Assembly: GCA_045603485.1 (NCBI GenBank)
Contig: JAZUMF010000023.1
Coordinates: forward strand, 1-64,000
DNA from: RGIG5952 sp045603485
GTDB lineage: Bacteria > Verrucomicrobiota > Kiritimatiellia > RFP12 > JAAYLN01
Length of the DNA stretch: 64,000 bases
Direction: 5' to 3'
The notes under the pieces were generated by a model, which saw nothing but the letters and a program-made list of their open reading frames with translations, had not been told where the DNA came from and searched no databases. The position numbers and the translations under genes are program-made. Of this stretch, positions 54,836 through 63,264 are shown in pieces. Positions within the stretch are counted from its first letter, which is position 1, and every line of letters begins with the position of its first letter.

Positions 54836-55764
54836 TCGCCAAGATAGCCCATTTGCTTTAGAATAAGCGGATTGGTAATCCAGTTTGGCTCAACCTTAAC
54901 CCAAAGCTCAAGTTTAACCTTTACTCCATACTGCTCTGCAATGTCTTTTTGGGCTGCCAGGCGAATTCTTTTTACAACACTGCCTTGCGGTCCGATGACT
55001 ATTGGTTTTTGAGAGGCACGCATAACAAGGAGCGTGGCTTCAACTTTCCACACACTGTCTCCGTCTTCAAAGTGGTCTATTCTGACGCCGACACTGTGCG
55101 GTAATTCATCTTTAAGATTAAAGAAGACTTTTTCCCGAATAATATCAGCCATTGCCAATTGTCGAGGGTAGTCGCTTAGGATTTCACTATCATAGAGCCG
55201 CTCCCCCTCGGGGGCTGTGTCGAAGAGAGAATCTACGAGTTTTTCGACCCCGTTGCCAGTCGCTGCAGAGCCTGAGAAGGAGCGCACTTTACGCGTTCTT
55301 CCCATTTCTCGTTGTAGCCCGTTCCACAGCTCTTTGTATTCGTCAAGATGGAGCTCTTCTCTGTCGCATTTGTTGAAGAAGAAGAATGCGGGGCGGTTTT
55401 CTTCAGCCGCCAGCAAGCGGCGCATCCAGCCTTCATCTTCAAGGCGCGGGCTTTCGGAGGCGTCGAAGACTACAACAAGAGCTTCGACATTTGCCGCTGC
55501 ATGGCGCGCCATTTTGTTGATGAGCGTGCCAAGCTTTGTTTCCGCTTTATGAAGGCCTGGTGTGTCAACAAAGACGAGTTGCCCGCGACGCTCATCAAGA
55601 ATCGCTCTGATAGTATTGCGCGTTGTTTGGACTACGGGAGAGACGATGGAGACTTTTTCGCCGACAATATTGTTTATCAGGGTTGACTTCCCACCGTTTG
55701 TCCTGCCGACAAGTCCGATAACGGCAACACGGGGTTTGGGAGCATCGTTTGTTATCTCAGCCAT
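54829..55764 (-). CDS. era: GTPase Era
   Basis: A 311-residue GTPase that assists 30S subunit maturation by binding the 3' end of 16S rRNA. The G1 loop is GRTNGGKST (usually GRPNVGKST), switch I has TTRNT, G3 is DTPG, G4 is NKCD, and the KH domain has KPIVIGPQGSVVKRI. The ATG at 55764 follows AAGGAA and sits two bases after the pfk stop; a longer reading from 55857 would run into pfk. Last gene of a six-gene minus-strand run. Confidence 0.95.
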   Translation of the reverse strand: MAEITNDAPKPRVAVIGLVGRTNGGKSTLINNIVGEKVSIVSPVVQTTRNTIRAILDERRGQLVFVDTPGLHKAETKLGTLINKMARHAAANVEALVVVFDASESPRLEDEGWMRRLLAAEENRPAFFFFNKCDREELHLDEYKELWNGLQREMGRTRKVRSFSGSAATGNGVEKLVDSLFDTAPEGERLYDSEILSDYPRQLAMADIIREKVFFNLKDELPHSVGVRIDHFEDGDSVWKVEATLLVMRASQKPIVIGPQGSVVKRIRLAAQKDIAEQYGVKVKLELWVKVEPNWITNPLILKQMGYLGDY

Positions 55765-55766
55765 AC

Positions 55767-57140
55767 TTAGAGATTCCTTGCGTCGATGCGGGACTTTGAG
55801 AGTGATTCGGGATGGAAGTAGAAGTTTTGGCTTGTCGTGTCGAGAACCGTGCGCCACAGGCTGCTGTTGAGCGAGAGTTTCTGGCGCTCGGTGACAGCGA
55901 GTTCCACTGGAACGAGCGTATAGGTTTCGCCGCGGTTGATGTCACCGACTACGCAGCCTGTACGACCTGCCATCGCGGCGTGTACTGCTGCTCTTGCGAG
56001 CATATAGCAGCGAATGGCGTCGGCACCGGCCGCGGGGATGCTTCGAATGGAGTATCCGGGGTCGAAATATTTAACGGAGATTTCTTCGCCTTTGGCTTTG
56101 AAGTGTTCTGTGATTTTGGTCTTGAGGAATTCGCCGATGTCTTTTTTCAGGATATTTCCTGAGGCATCTTTTGTCTGCACACCGTCTGCAATCAAATCCT
56201 GCCCGGCACCTTCGGCAACAAGGATGACTGCATGGTTCTTGACCGCGAATCTGCGTTCAAGCGCGGCTAAGAGGCCGTGTTCGCCTTCAAGGTCAAAATG
56301 CTGTTCGGGGATGAGGCAGAAGTTTACCACCGGGTTGGCTACCGCCGCATAAGCGGTAATAAAGCCCGAGTCGCGTCCCATGAGTTTGATAAGCCCTACA
56401 CCGTTGATGCAGCCTTTGGCCTCCATGTGTGCCGATTCGATTACGGGGGAGGTTGCGGCGACAGCCGTTTCAAAGCCAAAGGAGCGGCCTACGAAGTTGA
56501 GGTCGTTATCAATAGTTTTTGGTATGCCTACAACCGATATCGATAGCCCGCGGGCTTTGCATTCCGCGGTTATGTCGCGAGCGGCTCTGAGGCTGCCGTC
56601 ACCTCCTATGCAGAAGAGGAGGTTGATATTCATTCTCATAAGGGTTTCGACGATTTTTTTCGTGTCCTGCTGTCCTCGGGAAGCTCCGAGTATCGTACCG
56701 CCCAGATTGTGGATGGTGTCAACTTCGTCATTGTTGAGGAGAACCGGTGTGAGATCATGTTCTGCGACCAGACCGCGGTAACCATACTTTATTCCGTAGA
56801 TTGTCTCAATGCCGTAGTCGAGTGTCAGGATTTCAACGAGGCCTTTAATGACATGGTTGAGTCCCGGGCAGAGACCGCCGGCTGTGAGTATTGCGGCGCG
56901 GCTCCATGCCGGGTCATGGAAGATTTTGCGGTGTGGGCCGCACTCTTCAAATGAAGCGGGCTCTATGCCGGCATCGAGATGGCGGCGCTGGCGGGCGACA
57001 TTGTAGTCGAGATAGAGGCGCGAGCCTTCTTCGACAAATACTGGGTTACGGACGGGCGAGGGTATTTTGCATTCGCCGAGCGAGTCGATGTTGAGGTTGA
57101 ATTCGGATGGATTTTCCAAAACTTTTTCGTAAATTGTCAT
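55767..57140 (-). CDS. pfkA: 6-phosphofructokinase, probable ATP-dependent group of the PPi-PFK-like clade
   Basis: A 457-residue phosphofructokinase with an N-terminal extension of about 80 residues. AILTAGGLCPGLN binds nucleotide, GGDGSLRAA (179-187) carries the Gly associated with ATP use, and IPKTIDNDL (206-214) carries the Lys usual in PPi enzymes. This mixed signature is known in long bacterial, spirochaete and plant PFKs that use ATP. GRDSGFITAYAA binds fructose 6-phosphate. AAGGAGG lies upstream of the ATG. Gene order with era suggests cotranscription. Confidence 0.9.
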   Translation of the reverse strand: MTIYEKVLENPSEFNLNIDSLGECKIPSPVRNPVFVEEGSRLYLDYNVARQRRHLDAGIEPASFEECGPHRKIFHDPAWSRAAILTAGGLCPGLNHVIKGLVEILTLDYGIETIYGIKYGYRGLVAEHDLTPVLLNNDEVDTIHNLGGTILGASRGQQDTKKIVETLMRMNINLLFCIGGDGSLRAARDITAECKARGLSISVVGIPKTIDNDLNFVGRSFGFETAVAATSPVIESAHMEAKGCINGVGLIKLMGRDSGFITAYAAVANPVVNFCLIPEQHFDLEGEHGLLAALERRFAVKNHAVILVAEGAGQDLIADGVQTKDASGNILKKDIGEFLKTKITEHFKAKGEEISVKYFDPGYSIRSIPAAGADAIRCYMLARAAVHAAMAGRTGCVVGDINRGETYTLVPVELAVTERQKLSLNSSLWRTVLDTTSQNFYFHPESLSKSRIDARNL

Positions 57141-57161
57141 TTTTGTTTCCTCCTTGCAGGG

Positions 57162-57806
57162 TTATTTGATTCCAAGTGTTGTGAAGGCTGAGGTGGGAAT
57201 TGCGAATGCAACTCCCGAGCCTTTATTTTCAAAACATGGCATTTCCCGAATCGCGTTAAAGACACTTTCATAGCAAGCTTCTTCAACGACGATAAGCAGC
57301 ATTTCTTTTTCGGGTGAGAGGTGAACACCGAAAAATTGAGCATCGTTCACATTGGCAGTGCCGCGGGCTTTGATTATAGTTCCTCCCTTTGCACCTTTGG
57401 AGCGGGCTGCCGCCATTGCATCTTCGGCATAACCGTCATTGACGATTACGCATATAAGTTTTGTTCCGGAAGTCTCATCCATAGCATCCTCGCTTGTTGT
57501 TGTTTGTGCTGCTCCACTTCGGGTTAGCCGGCAAATGTCGAGTGTAAACGCTATGCCGGTATGTCTAAGGTTTTTAGCCGTCTCTATTACAGATGTTTTA
57601 ACGCTGTCGGCATTATCACTGTCTGTAATGCTGAGGACAATGTCTTTTGCCGTTTCACCGATGCCGAGGAACTGCAAAACCGCATTGGGGGCGGAGCCTT
57701 TGCCTAAAATGACGGTGCCGCCTGTCGCGCCGCTTTGCACGGCAGCTTTAGCGATTTTTTCGCCGTCATATCTCGGGACGATTGATACAATCATGCTTTG
57801 TCTCAT
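57162..57806 (-). CDS. Double P-II-like domain protein linked to DUF1538
   Basis: A 214-residue protein with two P-II-like (GlnB-fold) halves, one from about residue 5 (IVSIVPRYDGEKIAKAAVQSG) and one from about 115 (LICVIVNDGYAEDAMAAARSKG). Each half has the GATGGT or GAKGGT turn. The Tyr of the uridylylation loop of true P-II proteins is not evident. It may sense a nucleotide and control the membrane protein next to it. Its ATG overlaps the DUF1538 stop by four bases, and GAGGAG lies upstream inside that gene. pfk follows after 21 bases. Confidence 0.82.
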   Translation of the reverse strand: MRQSMIVSIVPRYDGEKIAKAAVQSGATGGTVILGKGSAPNAVLQFLGIGETAKDIVLSITDSDNADSVKTSVIETAKNLRHTGIAFTLDICRLTRSGAAQTTTSEDAMDETSGTKLICVIVNDGYAEDAMAAARSKGAKGGTIIKARGTANVNDAQFFGVHLSPEKEMLLIVVEEACYESVFNAIREMPCFENKGSGVAFAIPTSAFTTLGIK

Positions 57807-59284
57807 TTGCCGCTCCTCTCTCCATCCGCGAGCGTTTTTTTGCGTTTCGTCTCGAAGATGATTCCCATAATCTGAATTGCTATAAGCGGCATCATTGCTA
57901 CGAGCGCAATAACCCCAAAGGAGTCGTTCGAGCCTTTGCCGGCAGATGCCGCTCCCAGGGTGAAGGACAGAACGAAGGATGATGTCAGGGGGCCTGACGC
58001 TACTCCTCCCGAGTCAAATGCTATGCCTGTGAAGAGAGAGGGCGCGAAATACATCAAAATCAGGGCGAGTATGTATCCCGGAAGCAATATCCATGCAAGA
58101 TTGAAGCCTGCAACGGCTCGCCACATTGCCAAAGCGATTGCTATTGCAGTTCCAATTGAGAGGAATACGAGGAGTGCTTTGCGCCGTATCAATCCATCTG
58201 AAACATGCTCGACCTGTTCGCTTAGTACCCATACCGCAGGTTCCGCACAAACGATGATTGCACCGAAGACAAGCCCTACGGCGACCATCAGCGCATACCA
58301 TAATGGGCTGCTTGCCGCCTCTTTGCCAAGTATTTCGCCAAGTGCTGCACCAGCTTGCATAAAACCGCCATTTACACCGATGAGGAATACTGCAAGACCG
58401 ATGAAGGCATACAAAAAGCCAACTATAATCCTGAGCATTTGGCGTTTTGTCATTTTAAGAAGTAGTACTTGAGCGATAAATGTCATTACAAGCAGAGGCA
58501 GGATTGAGGATCCGGCTTCTTTGAATGAATGGCCTATCAAAGCACCAGAGATGCCAATTGCAGATTCGTGAGAGGTTGTCGCATCAACTGCTACATCACA
58601 ACTGCTCCCATTTGTTGCAAGTGAATAGAGAAGCACGGCAAGCACAGGGCCTACGGATGCAACGCCGGTAAGACCGAAACTAGCGTTTTTGTCATTTCTC
58701 ACGGCAGAGGCACCCAGTCCCAATGCCATGATGAAAGGTACCGTCATGGGGCCTGTTGTTGCACCTCCCGAATCGAATGCTATACCGATAAAAGCCTTTG
58801 GGGCAAAGTATGCGACAATGCCAAGCAGCAGGTAGAATAAGAGGTATACGAGCTTTAAGGGCACATTTACCAGCATTCTTAAAAGGCCTAACGACATAAA
58901 CATCCCGACACCAGCTGCGATTGAATAGGTGAAGTGCCCTTTATTTACCCAGCCGAAGATCTCTTTTACTTGTGTCGCGAAGACTTGTATGTCGGGTTCT
59001 GCGGCAGTGACAACAACTCCGGTAACGAAAGATGCTCCCAGAAGCAATTTAAGATTGCGTTTGGCGGTCAGAGCCGCGCCGCATCTTTCGCCTACGGGGG
59101 TGATGCCCATATCTACGCCCATCAGGAAAATCGTAAGCCCGACGGTTAAGAGGAGCGAACCGACCGTAAACCATATAAGCGCCGGTATGCTTATCGGCAC
59201 GATTGTAAGCCCGAGGAGCAGGACGATTGCGGCAATCGGAATTACCGATGCCGCGGTTTCCTTGAATTTCGTCAGAATTTCCAT
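57803..59284 (-). CDS. DUF1538 membrane protein, two-repeat form
   Basis: A 493-residue membrane protein with about twelve hydrophobic segments arranged as two DUF1538 repeats. The motifs GIAFDSGGATTGPMTVPF and GIAFDSGGVASGPLTSSF mark the repeats. From memory, a DUF1538 pair (UmpAB) of Halomonas was reported as a Na+/H+ antiporter; here both copies are fused in one chain. Ion transport is therefore likely but unproven for this protein. It is translationally coupled to the P-II-like gene. Confidence 0.85.
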   Translation of the reverse strand: MEILTKFKETAASVIPIAAIVLLLGLTIVPISIPALIWFTVGSLLLTVGLTIFLMGVDMGITPVGERCGAALTAKRNLKLLLGASFVTGVVVTAAEPDIQVFATQVKEIFGWVNKGHFTYSIAAGVGMFMSLGLLRMLVNVPLKLVYLLFYLLLGIVAYFAPKAFIGIAFDSGGATTGPMTVPFIMALGLGASAVRNDKNASFGLTGVASVGPVLAVLLYSLATNGSSCDVAVDATTSHESAIGISGALIGHSFKEAGSSILPLLVMTFIAQVLLLKMTKRQMLRIIVGFLYAFIGLAVFLIGVNGGFMQAGAALGEILGKEAASSPLWYALMVAVGLVFGAIIVCAEPAVWVLSEQVEHVSDGLIRRKALLVFLSIGTAIAIALAMWRAVAGFNLAWILLPGYILALILMYFAPSLFTGIAFDSGGVASGPLTSSFVLSFTLGAASAGKGSNDSFGVIALVAMMPLIAIQIMGIIFETKRKKTLADGERSGK

Positions 59285-59328
59285 GTTCTCATGTTCTTAT
59301 TATGATGAACCTCAAGTAAAAGATGGTA

Positions 59329-61656
59329 TCAGAGATTCCCAAACGGGTTGTTGGAAAAGGTCTTGCCATCGGGAGATGCTCCGAATGTCCAAACGCCGCT
59401 TTGTCTTGGAGCCCTATTGTCGCGCATGCCGCTCACCAGTCCGCCCTGGCGTGGCGCACCGGTACGGTTTTGAGGGCCGATTTGCGGATTAGAGCGTGCG
59501 CTCAAGGCAATGCGTTTGCGGCTTAAATCGACATCAACAACGGTAACTTTAAGCTTGTCGCCTGCTTTTACGACTTCAGAGGGGTCGCTGACAAAGTTGT
59601 CTGATATCTGCGAAACATGTACAAGACCATCCTGATGGACGCCAATATCGACAAATGCGCCAAAGGCGGTGACATTTGTGACGACACCTTCGATTTGCAT
59701 TCCCGGGCGGACATCCTCAATAGTTGTGACATCGTCAAGGAATTTTGGCATTTCAAAGGCTGCGCGCGGGTCGCGTCCCGGTTTTTTAAGTTCGCTGACG
59801 ATATCCCGCAATGTCAATTCACCGACATCGTCAGAGATGTACTTGCGCAGATTTATCGAATCGACGAGTGCTGTATTGCCGATTAGAGCGCCCACTTCGA
59901 CACCGAGGTCCTTTGCCATAGTCGAAACCAAGGCATAGCGTTCGGGGTGAACGGCTGACGCATCGAGCGGGTCTGTACCGCCTCGAATGCGTAAAAAGCC
60001 CGCAGCCTGTTCAAAGGCCTTTGGCCCGAGTGAGGGGACTTTAAGCAACTCTTTGCGGTTTTTGAAGGCTCCGTTTTCATCGCGGTACTTTACGATACGC
60101 TTCGCCATGGCGGAGCCGACACCTGATACGCGGGCCAGCAATGGCGCTGAAGCGGTGTTCAGCTCAACACCGACAAGGTTTACGCAACTCTCGACAACTT
60201 CGTCAAGCTTTTCGGCGAGCATCGGCTGGTAGACATCATGCTGGTATTGCCCGACACCAATTGCCTTTGGGTCGATTTTGACAAGCTCTGCAAGAGGGTC
60301 CATCAAACGGCGGCCGATAGAGATTGCGCCTCGAATCGTAAGGTCAAGGTCGGGGAATTCGTCACGCGCAGTATCTGAAGCGCTATATACGCTTGCTCCA
60401 GCCTCATTTACACTAACGACGACGACTCCCTTGATTCCTGCCTTTTTCAGGACATCGCGGATAAAGGCTTCGGTTTCGCGTCCGCCAGTTCCGTTGCCGA
60501 TAGCAATAGCTTCGGGCTTGAACTTTTGGATCAGCTTGCAAAGGTCGACCTGTGCTTCCATCATACCCCTATCGCCTTTTACCAGATAGAAGGTCGAGGT
60601 CGCGATAAATTTGCCCGTTGCATCAAGAACAGCACATTTGCAGCCGGTGCGAAGTCCTGGGTCGACACCGATTACGCGATGAGAGCCGAGAGGGGCAGCC
60701 ATCAAGAGGTTGCGAAGATTGCCAGCAAAGATATCTACGGCCGAGCGGTCGGCTTTAAGCTTGGCCTCAACAGAGACATCAATTTCGACACTTGGTGAAA
60801 TCAACCGCTTGTAGGCATCCTCGGCAGCCATTGAGAGCTGCATACCGTAAGATGTGCCCTGCTTGATTCCGTACTTGGCCTTGATATCATCGATAAGGGG
60901 GGGGCCGTCAAGCTCGAGACGCAAGCGAAGAATACCCTCGGTCTGTCCGCGACGGATAGCTAAATAGCGGTGAGATGGAATCAGGCGAAGTGGTTCGCGG
61001 AAGTCGTAGTATTGCTCAAATTTTGTAGGTTCGGTTGGCTTAGGCTCGACAACCTCAGAAACGACCTCCGACTTGTTGGTGTAGGCGTCACGGACCTGTC
61101 CTCGGATTTCAGCGTCTTCGGAAATCTTTTCGGCGACGATATCTCGCGCACCGGCAAGAGCCTCCTGGGCAGTCTTAACACCCTTTTCTTCGTCAACGAA
61201 GGCTTCGGCGTCAAGCTCGGCATCACCGGCATCCTGTGCAAGGATTTTATCGGCAAGAGGCTCCAGACCGCGCTCGCGGGCAATCATAGCACGAGTGCGA
61301 CGCTTTGGCTTAAATGGAAGATAAAGGTCTTCAAGAGCCGTCTTTGTTTCACAAGCGATAATCTTAGCCTTGAGTTCATCGGTAAGTTTGCCTTGGCTCT
61401 CGATTGATTTGATAATCGTAGCGCGTCGCTCATCCAATTCACGATGATAGTTGAGACGCTCCTGAATACGCCCAATCTGCACCTCGTCAAGGTTGCCATG
61501 CACCTCCTTGCGGTAACGGGCAATAAAGGGAATCGTATTTCCCTCTGCCAACAATCGCGCGACGGCGGCAATTTGACGAGGGGAGATTTTTAGCTCCTCA
61601 ACAAGCTTGGGAAGCGAGTCCTCAAGTTCAAAGGCAGCAGTTGATTCTTCAGCCAT
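59329..61656 (-). CDS. tex: Tex family transcription accessory protein
   Basis: A 775-residue Tex protein with the N-terminal helical domain (PFIARYRKEVHGNLDE), the YqgF-like nuclease fold (VIGVDPGLRTGCKCAVLD), helix-hairpin-helix motifs (VSGVGSAMAKRIVKYRDENG) and a C-terminal S1 RNA-binding domain (MQIEGVVTNVTAFGAFVDIG). It binds nucleic acid and elongating RNA polymerase. GGGAGAT precedes the ATG. A short Arg/Gly/Pro-rich tail follows S1. It starts 17 bases after the peptidase gene. Confidence 0.96.
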   Translation of the reverse strand: MAEESTAAFELEDSLPKLVEELKISPRQIAAVARLLAEGNTIPFIARYRKEVHGNLDEVQIGRIQERLNYHRELDERRATIIKSIESQGKLTDELKAKIIACETKTALEDLYLPFKPKRRTRAMIARERGLEPLADKILAQDAGDAELDAEAFVDEEKGVKTAQEALAGARDIVAEKISEDAEIRGQVRDAYTNKSEVVSEVVEPKPTEPTKFEQYYDFREPLRLIPSHRYLAIRRGQTEGILRLRLELDGPPLIDDIKAKYGIKQGTSYGMQLSMAAEDAYKRLISPSVEIDVSVEAKLKADRSAVDIFAGNLRNLLMAAPLGSHRVIGVDPGLRTGCKCAVLDATGKFIATSTFYLVKGDRGMMEAQVDLCKLIQKFKPEAIAIGNGTGGRETEAFIRDVLKKAGIKGVVVVSVNEAGASVYSASDTARDEFPDLDLTIRGAISIGRRLMDPLAELVKIDPKAIGVGQYQHDVYQPMLAEKLDEVVESCVNLVGVELNTASAPLLARVSGVGSAMAKRIVKYRDENGAFKNRKELLKVPSLGPKAFEQAAGFLRIRGGTDPLDASAVHPERYALVSTMAKDLGVEVGALIGNTALVDSINLRKYISDDVGELTLRDIVSELKKPGRDPRAAFEMPKFLDDVTTIEDVRPGMQIEGVVTNVTAFGAFVDIGVHQDGLVHVSQISDNFVSDPSEVVKAGDKLKVTVVDVDLSRKRIALSARSNPQIGPQNRTGAPRQGGLVSGMRDNRAPRQSGVWTFGASPDGKTFSNNPFGNL

Positions 61657-61673
61657 TTTAATCTCCCGAAATC

Positions 61674-63092
61674 TTAGTCTTCCATAAATGCGCGGTAGGC
61701 GCGGTAAGTCATGTAAACATCAAATTTGGATGCAATCTCGCATGGCGCGTGCATATTGAGAAGCGCTGTACCCATATCGACAACATCCATTCCATAGCGG
61801 GACATAAACTTTGCGATTGTTCCGCCGCCGCCATGGTCGACCTTGCCAAGCTCGCCAATCTGCCATGCGACATTGTGCTTGGCAAAGATTGCACGAAGCT
61901 CGCCGAGGAATTCGGCGCGTGCATCATTTGCGCCACCTTTGCCACGGCCGCCGGTGTACTTGTTGATACAGGCACCGGCATTCATAAGGGCAGTATTGCC
62001 AGGGGCATCGCTGCCTGCGTAAAGCGGATCAGCCGCGGCTGTGACATCGGCAGAAATCATGCGTGAAGCTTCAAGGATGCGGCGCACGGCGAGGTCTGAA
62101 TAATCCTTGCCGAGAACGCGTGAGGCGATTTCGGCGATTGAGTTCTCAAAGAAGGTTGAGTCCATACCGGTTGCGCCGACAGAGCCAATCTCCTCCTTGT
62201 CGCACATAATAACAACCGCGGTGCGTCCGGGAATACCGTCAAGGTCAATCAAGCCTTTAAGCCCGGCATAGGCGCATACGCGGTCGTCATGGCCGTAGCC
62301 TGCAATCATAGAGCGGTCAAAGCCAATCTCGCATGGCATGCCGGCAGGAACAATTTCAAGCTCGGCACTGGTGAAGTCCTCCTCTTCGATACCATATTCG
62401 GATTTGAGAAGAGATAGGATGTTTTCCTTAACCTTTTCCTTGGCGTCCTCATCAGATGAAGGCTCAGACCCGATCAGAAGGTCAAGGTCTTCCCCTGCAA
62501 TGCCCTGAGAAAGGGTTTTCTTAGCCTGCTCCTGACCCAAGTGAGGAAGAATGTCGGTAATCATGAAGGCGGGATCGCCCGGCTTGTCGCCGACGGCAAT
62601 TTCAACTGTCGTGCCGTCCTTGCGGCATACCACACCATAGAGGGCTAGGGGACGGACAACCCACTGATATGTCTTGATGCCACCGTAATAGCGAGTGTCA
62701 AAATACGCGAAGCCGCCCTTTTCAGCAAGAGGAACGGGCTTAAGGTCGATGCGCGGAGCGTCGGTATGGCCGCCGACAACATTTACACCGTCTCCAATCG
62801 GGCGGCTGCCGATGACTGCCGCAAGGAGGGTTTTGCCGTGATAGCCACGATAAACCTTATCGCCTGGCTTAAGTGTTTTTACAGATTCGATAGGGCGGAA
62901 ACCGTTTTTTTTCAAAAGAGCGATAGATTCAGAGTAGGCAAGACGCTCTGTTTTTGCCTTGCCGAGAAAATCAATGTAGCTCTTTGAGTAAGACTCCATC
63001 ATGCTACGCTCGGATTTCGAAAGGTTTTTGAATCCGGGCTCGCGGATATAGCGCCCAGACAACTTCTTCTCTTCTTTTTTATCTTTCTTCAT
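61674..63092 (-). CDS. M18 family aminopeptidase
   Basis: A 472-residue metallo-aminopeptidase of the M18 (aspartyl aminopeptidase/aminopeptidase I) family. VVGGHTDAPRIDLKP holds the first metal His-Asp, DKEEIGSVGATG the catalytic Glu, SADVTAAADP and KVDHGGGGTIAK the later ligands. ATG 63092 follows AGAGG; the longer reading from 63155 is in non-conserved sequence. No signal peptide. First gene of the run ending in era. Confidence 0.93.
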   Translation of the reverse strand: MKKDKKEEKKLSGRYIREPGFKNLSKSERSMMESYSKSYIDFLGKAKTERLAYSESIALLKKNGFRPIESVKTLKPGDKVYRGYHGKTLLAAVIGSRPIGDGVNVVGGHTDAPRIDLKPVPLAEKGGFAYFDTRYYGGIKTYQWVVRPLALYGVVCRKDGTTVEIAVGDKPGDPAFMITDILPHLGQEQAKKTLSQGIAGEDLDLLIGSEPSSDEDAKEKVKENILSLLKSEYGIEEEDFTSAELEIVPAGMPCEIGFDRSMIAGYGHDDRVCAYAGLKGLIDLDGIPGRTAVVIMCDKEEIGSVGATGMDSTFFENSIAEIASRVLGKDYSDLAVRRILEASRMISADVTAAADPLYAGSDAPGNTALMNAGACINKYTGGRGKGGANDARAEFLGELRAIFAKHNVAWQIGELGKVDHGGGGTIAKFMSRYGMDVVDMGTALLNMHAPCEIASKFDVYMTYRAYRAFMED

Positions 63093-63264
63093 AATCAGTA
63101 AAACCTCTTTACTATGAGTCGGATGAAACTTAACCAACATAAAGTATTTTACCACATACTAGGGTATGATTTCAAAGAAAGGTGGAAATATTATGATGTA
63201 ATTTTTTGTCTTTACTTTCATTTTGAAAAAGGATATTCTTTATATGTGATAACAAGGTGATATT

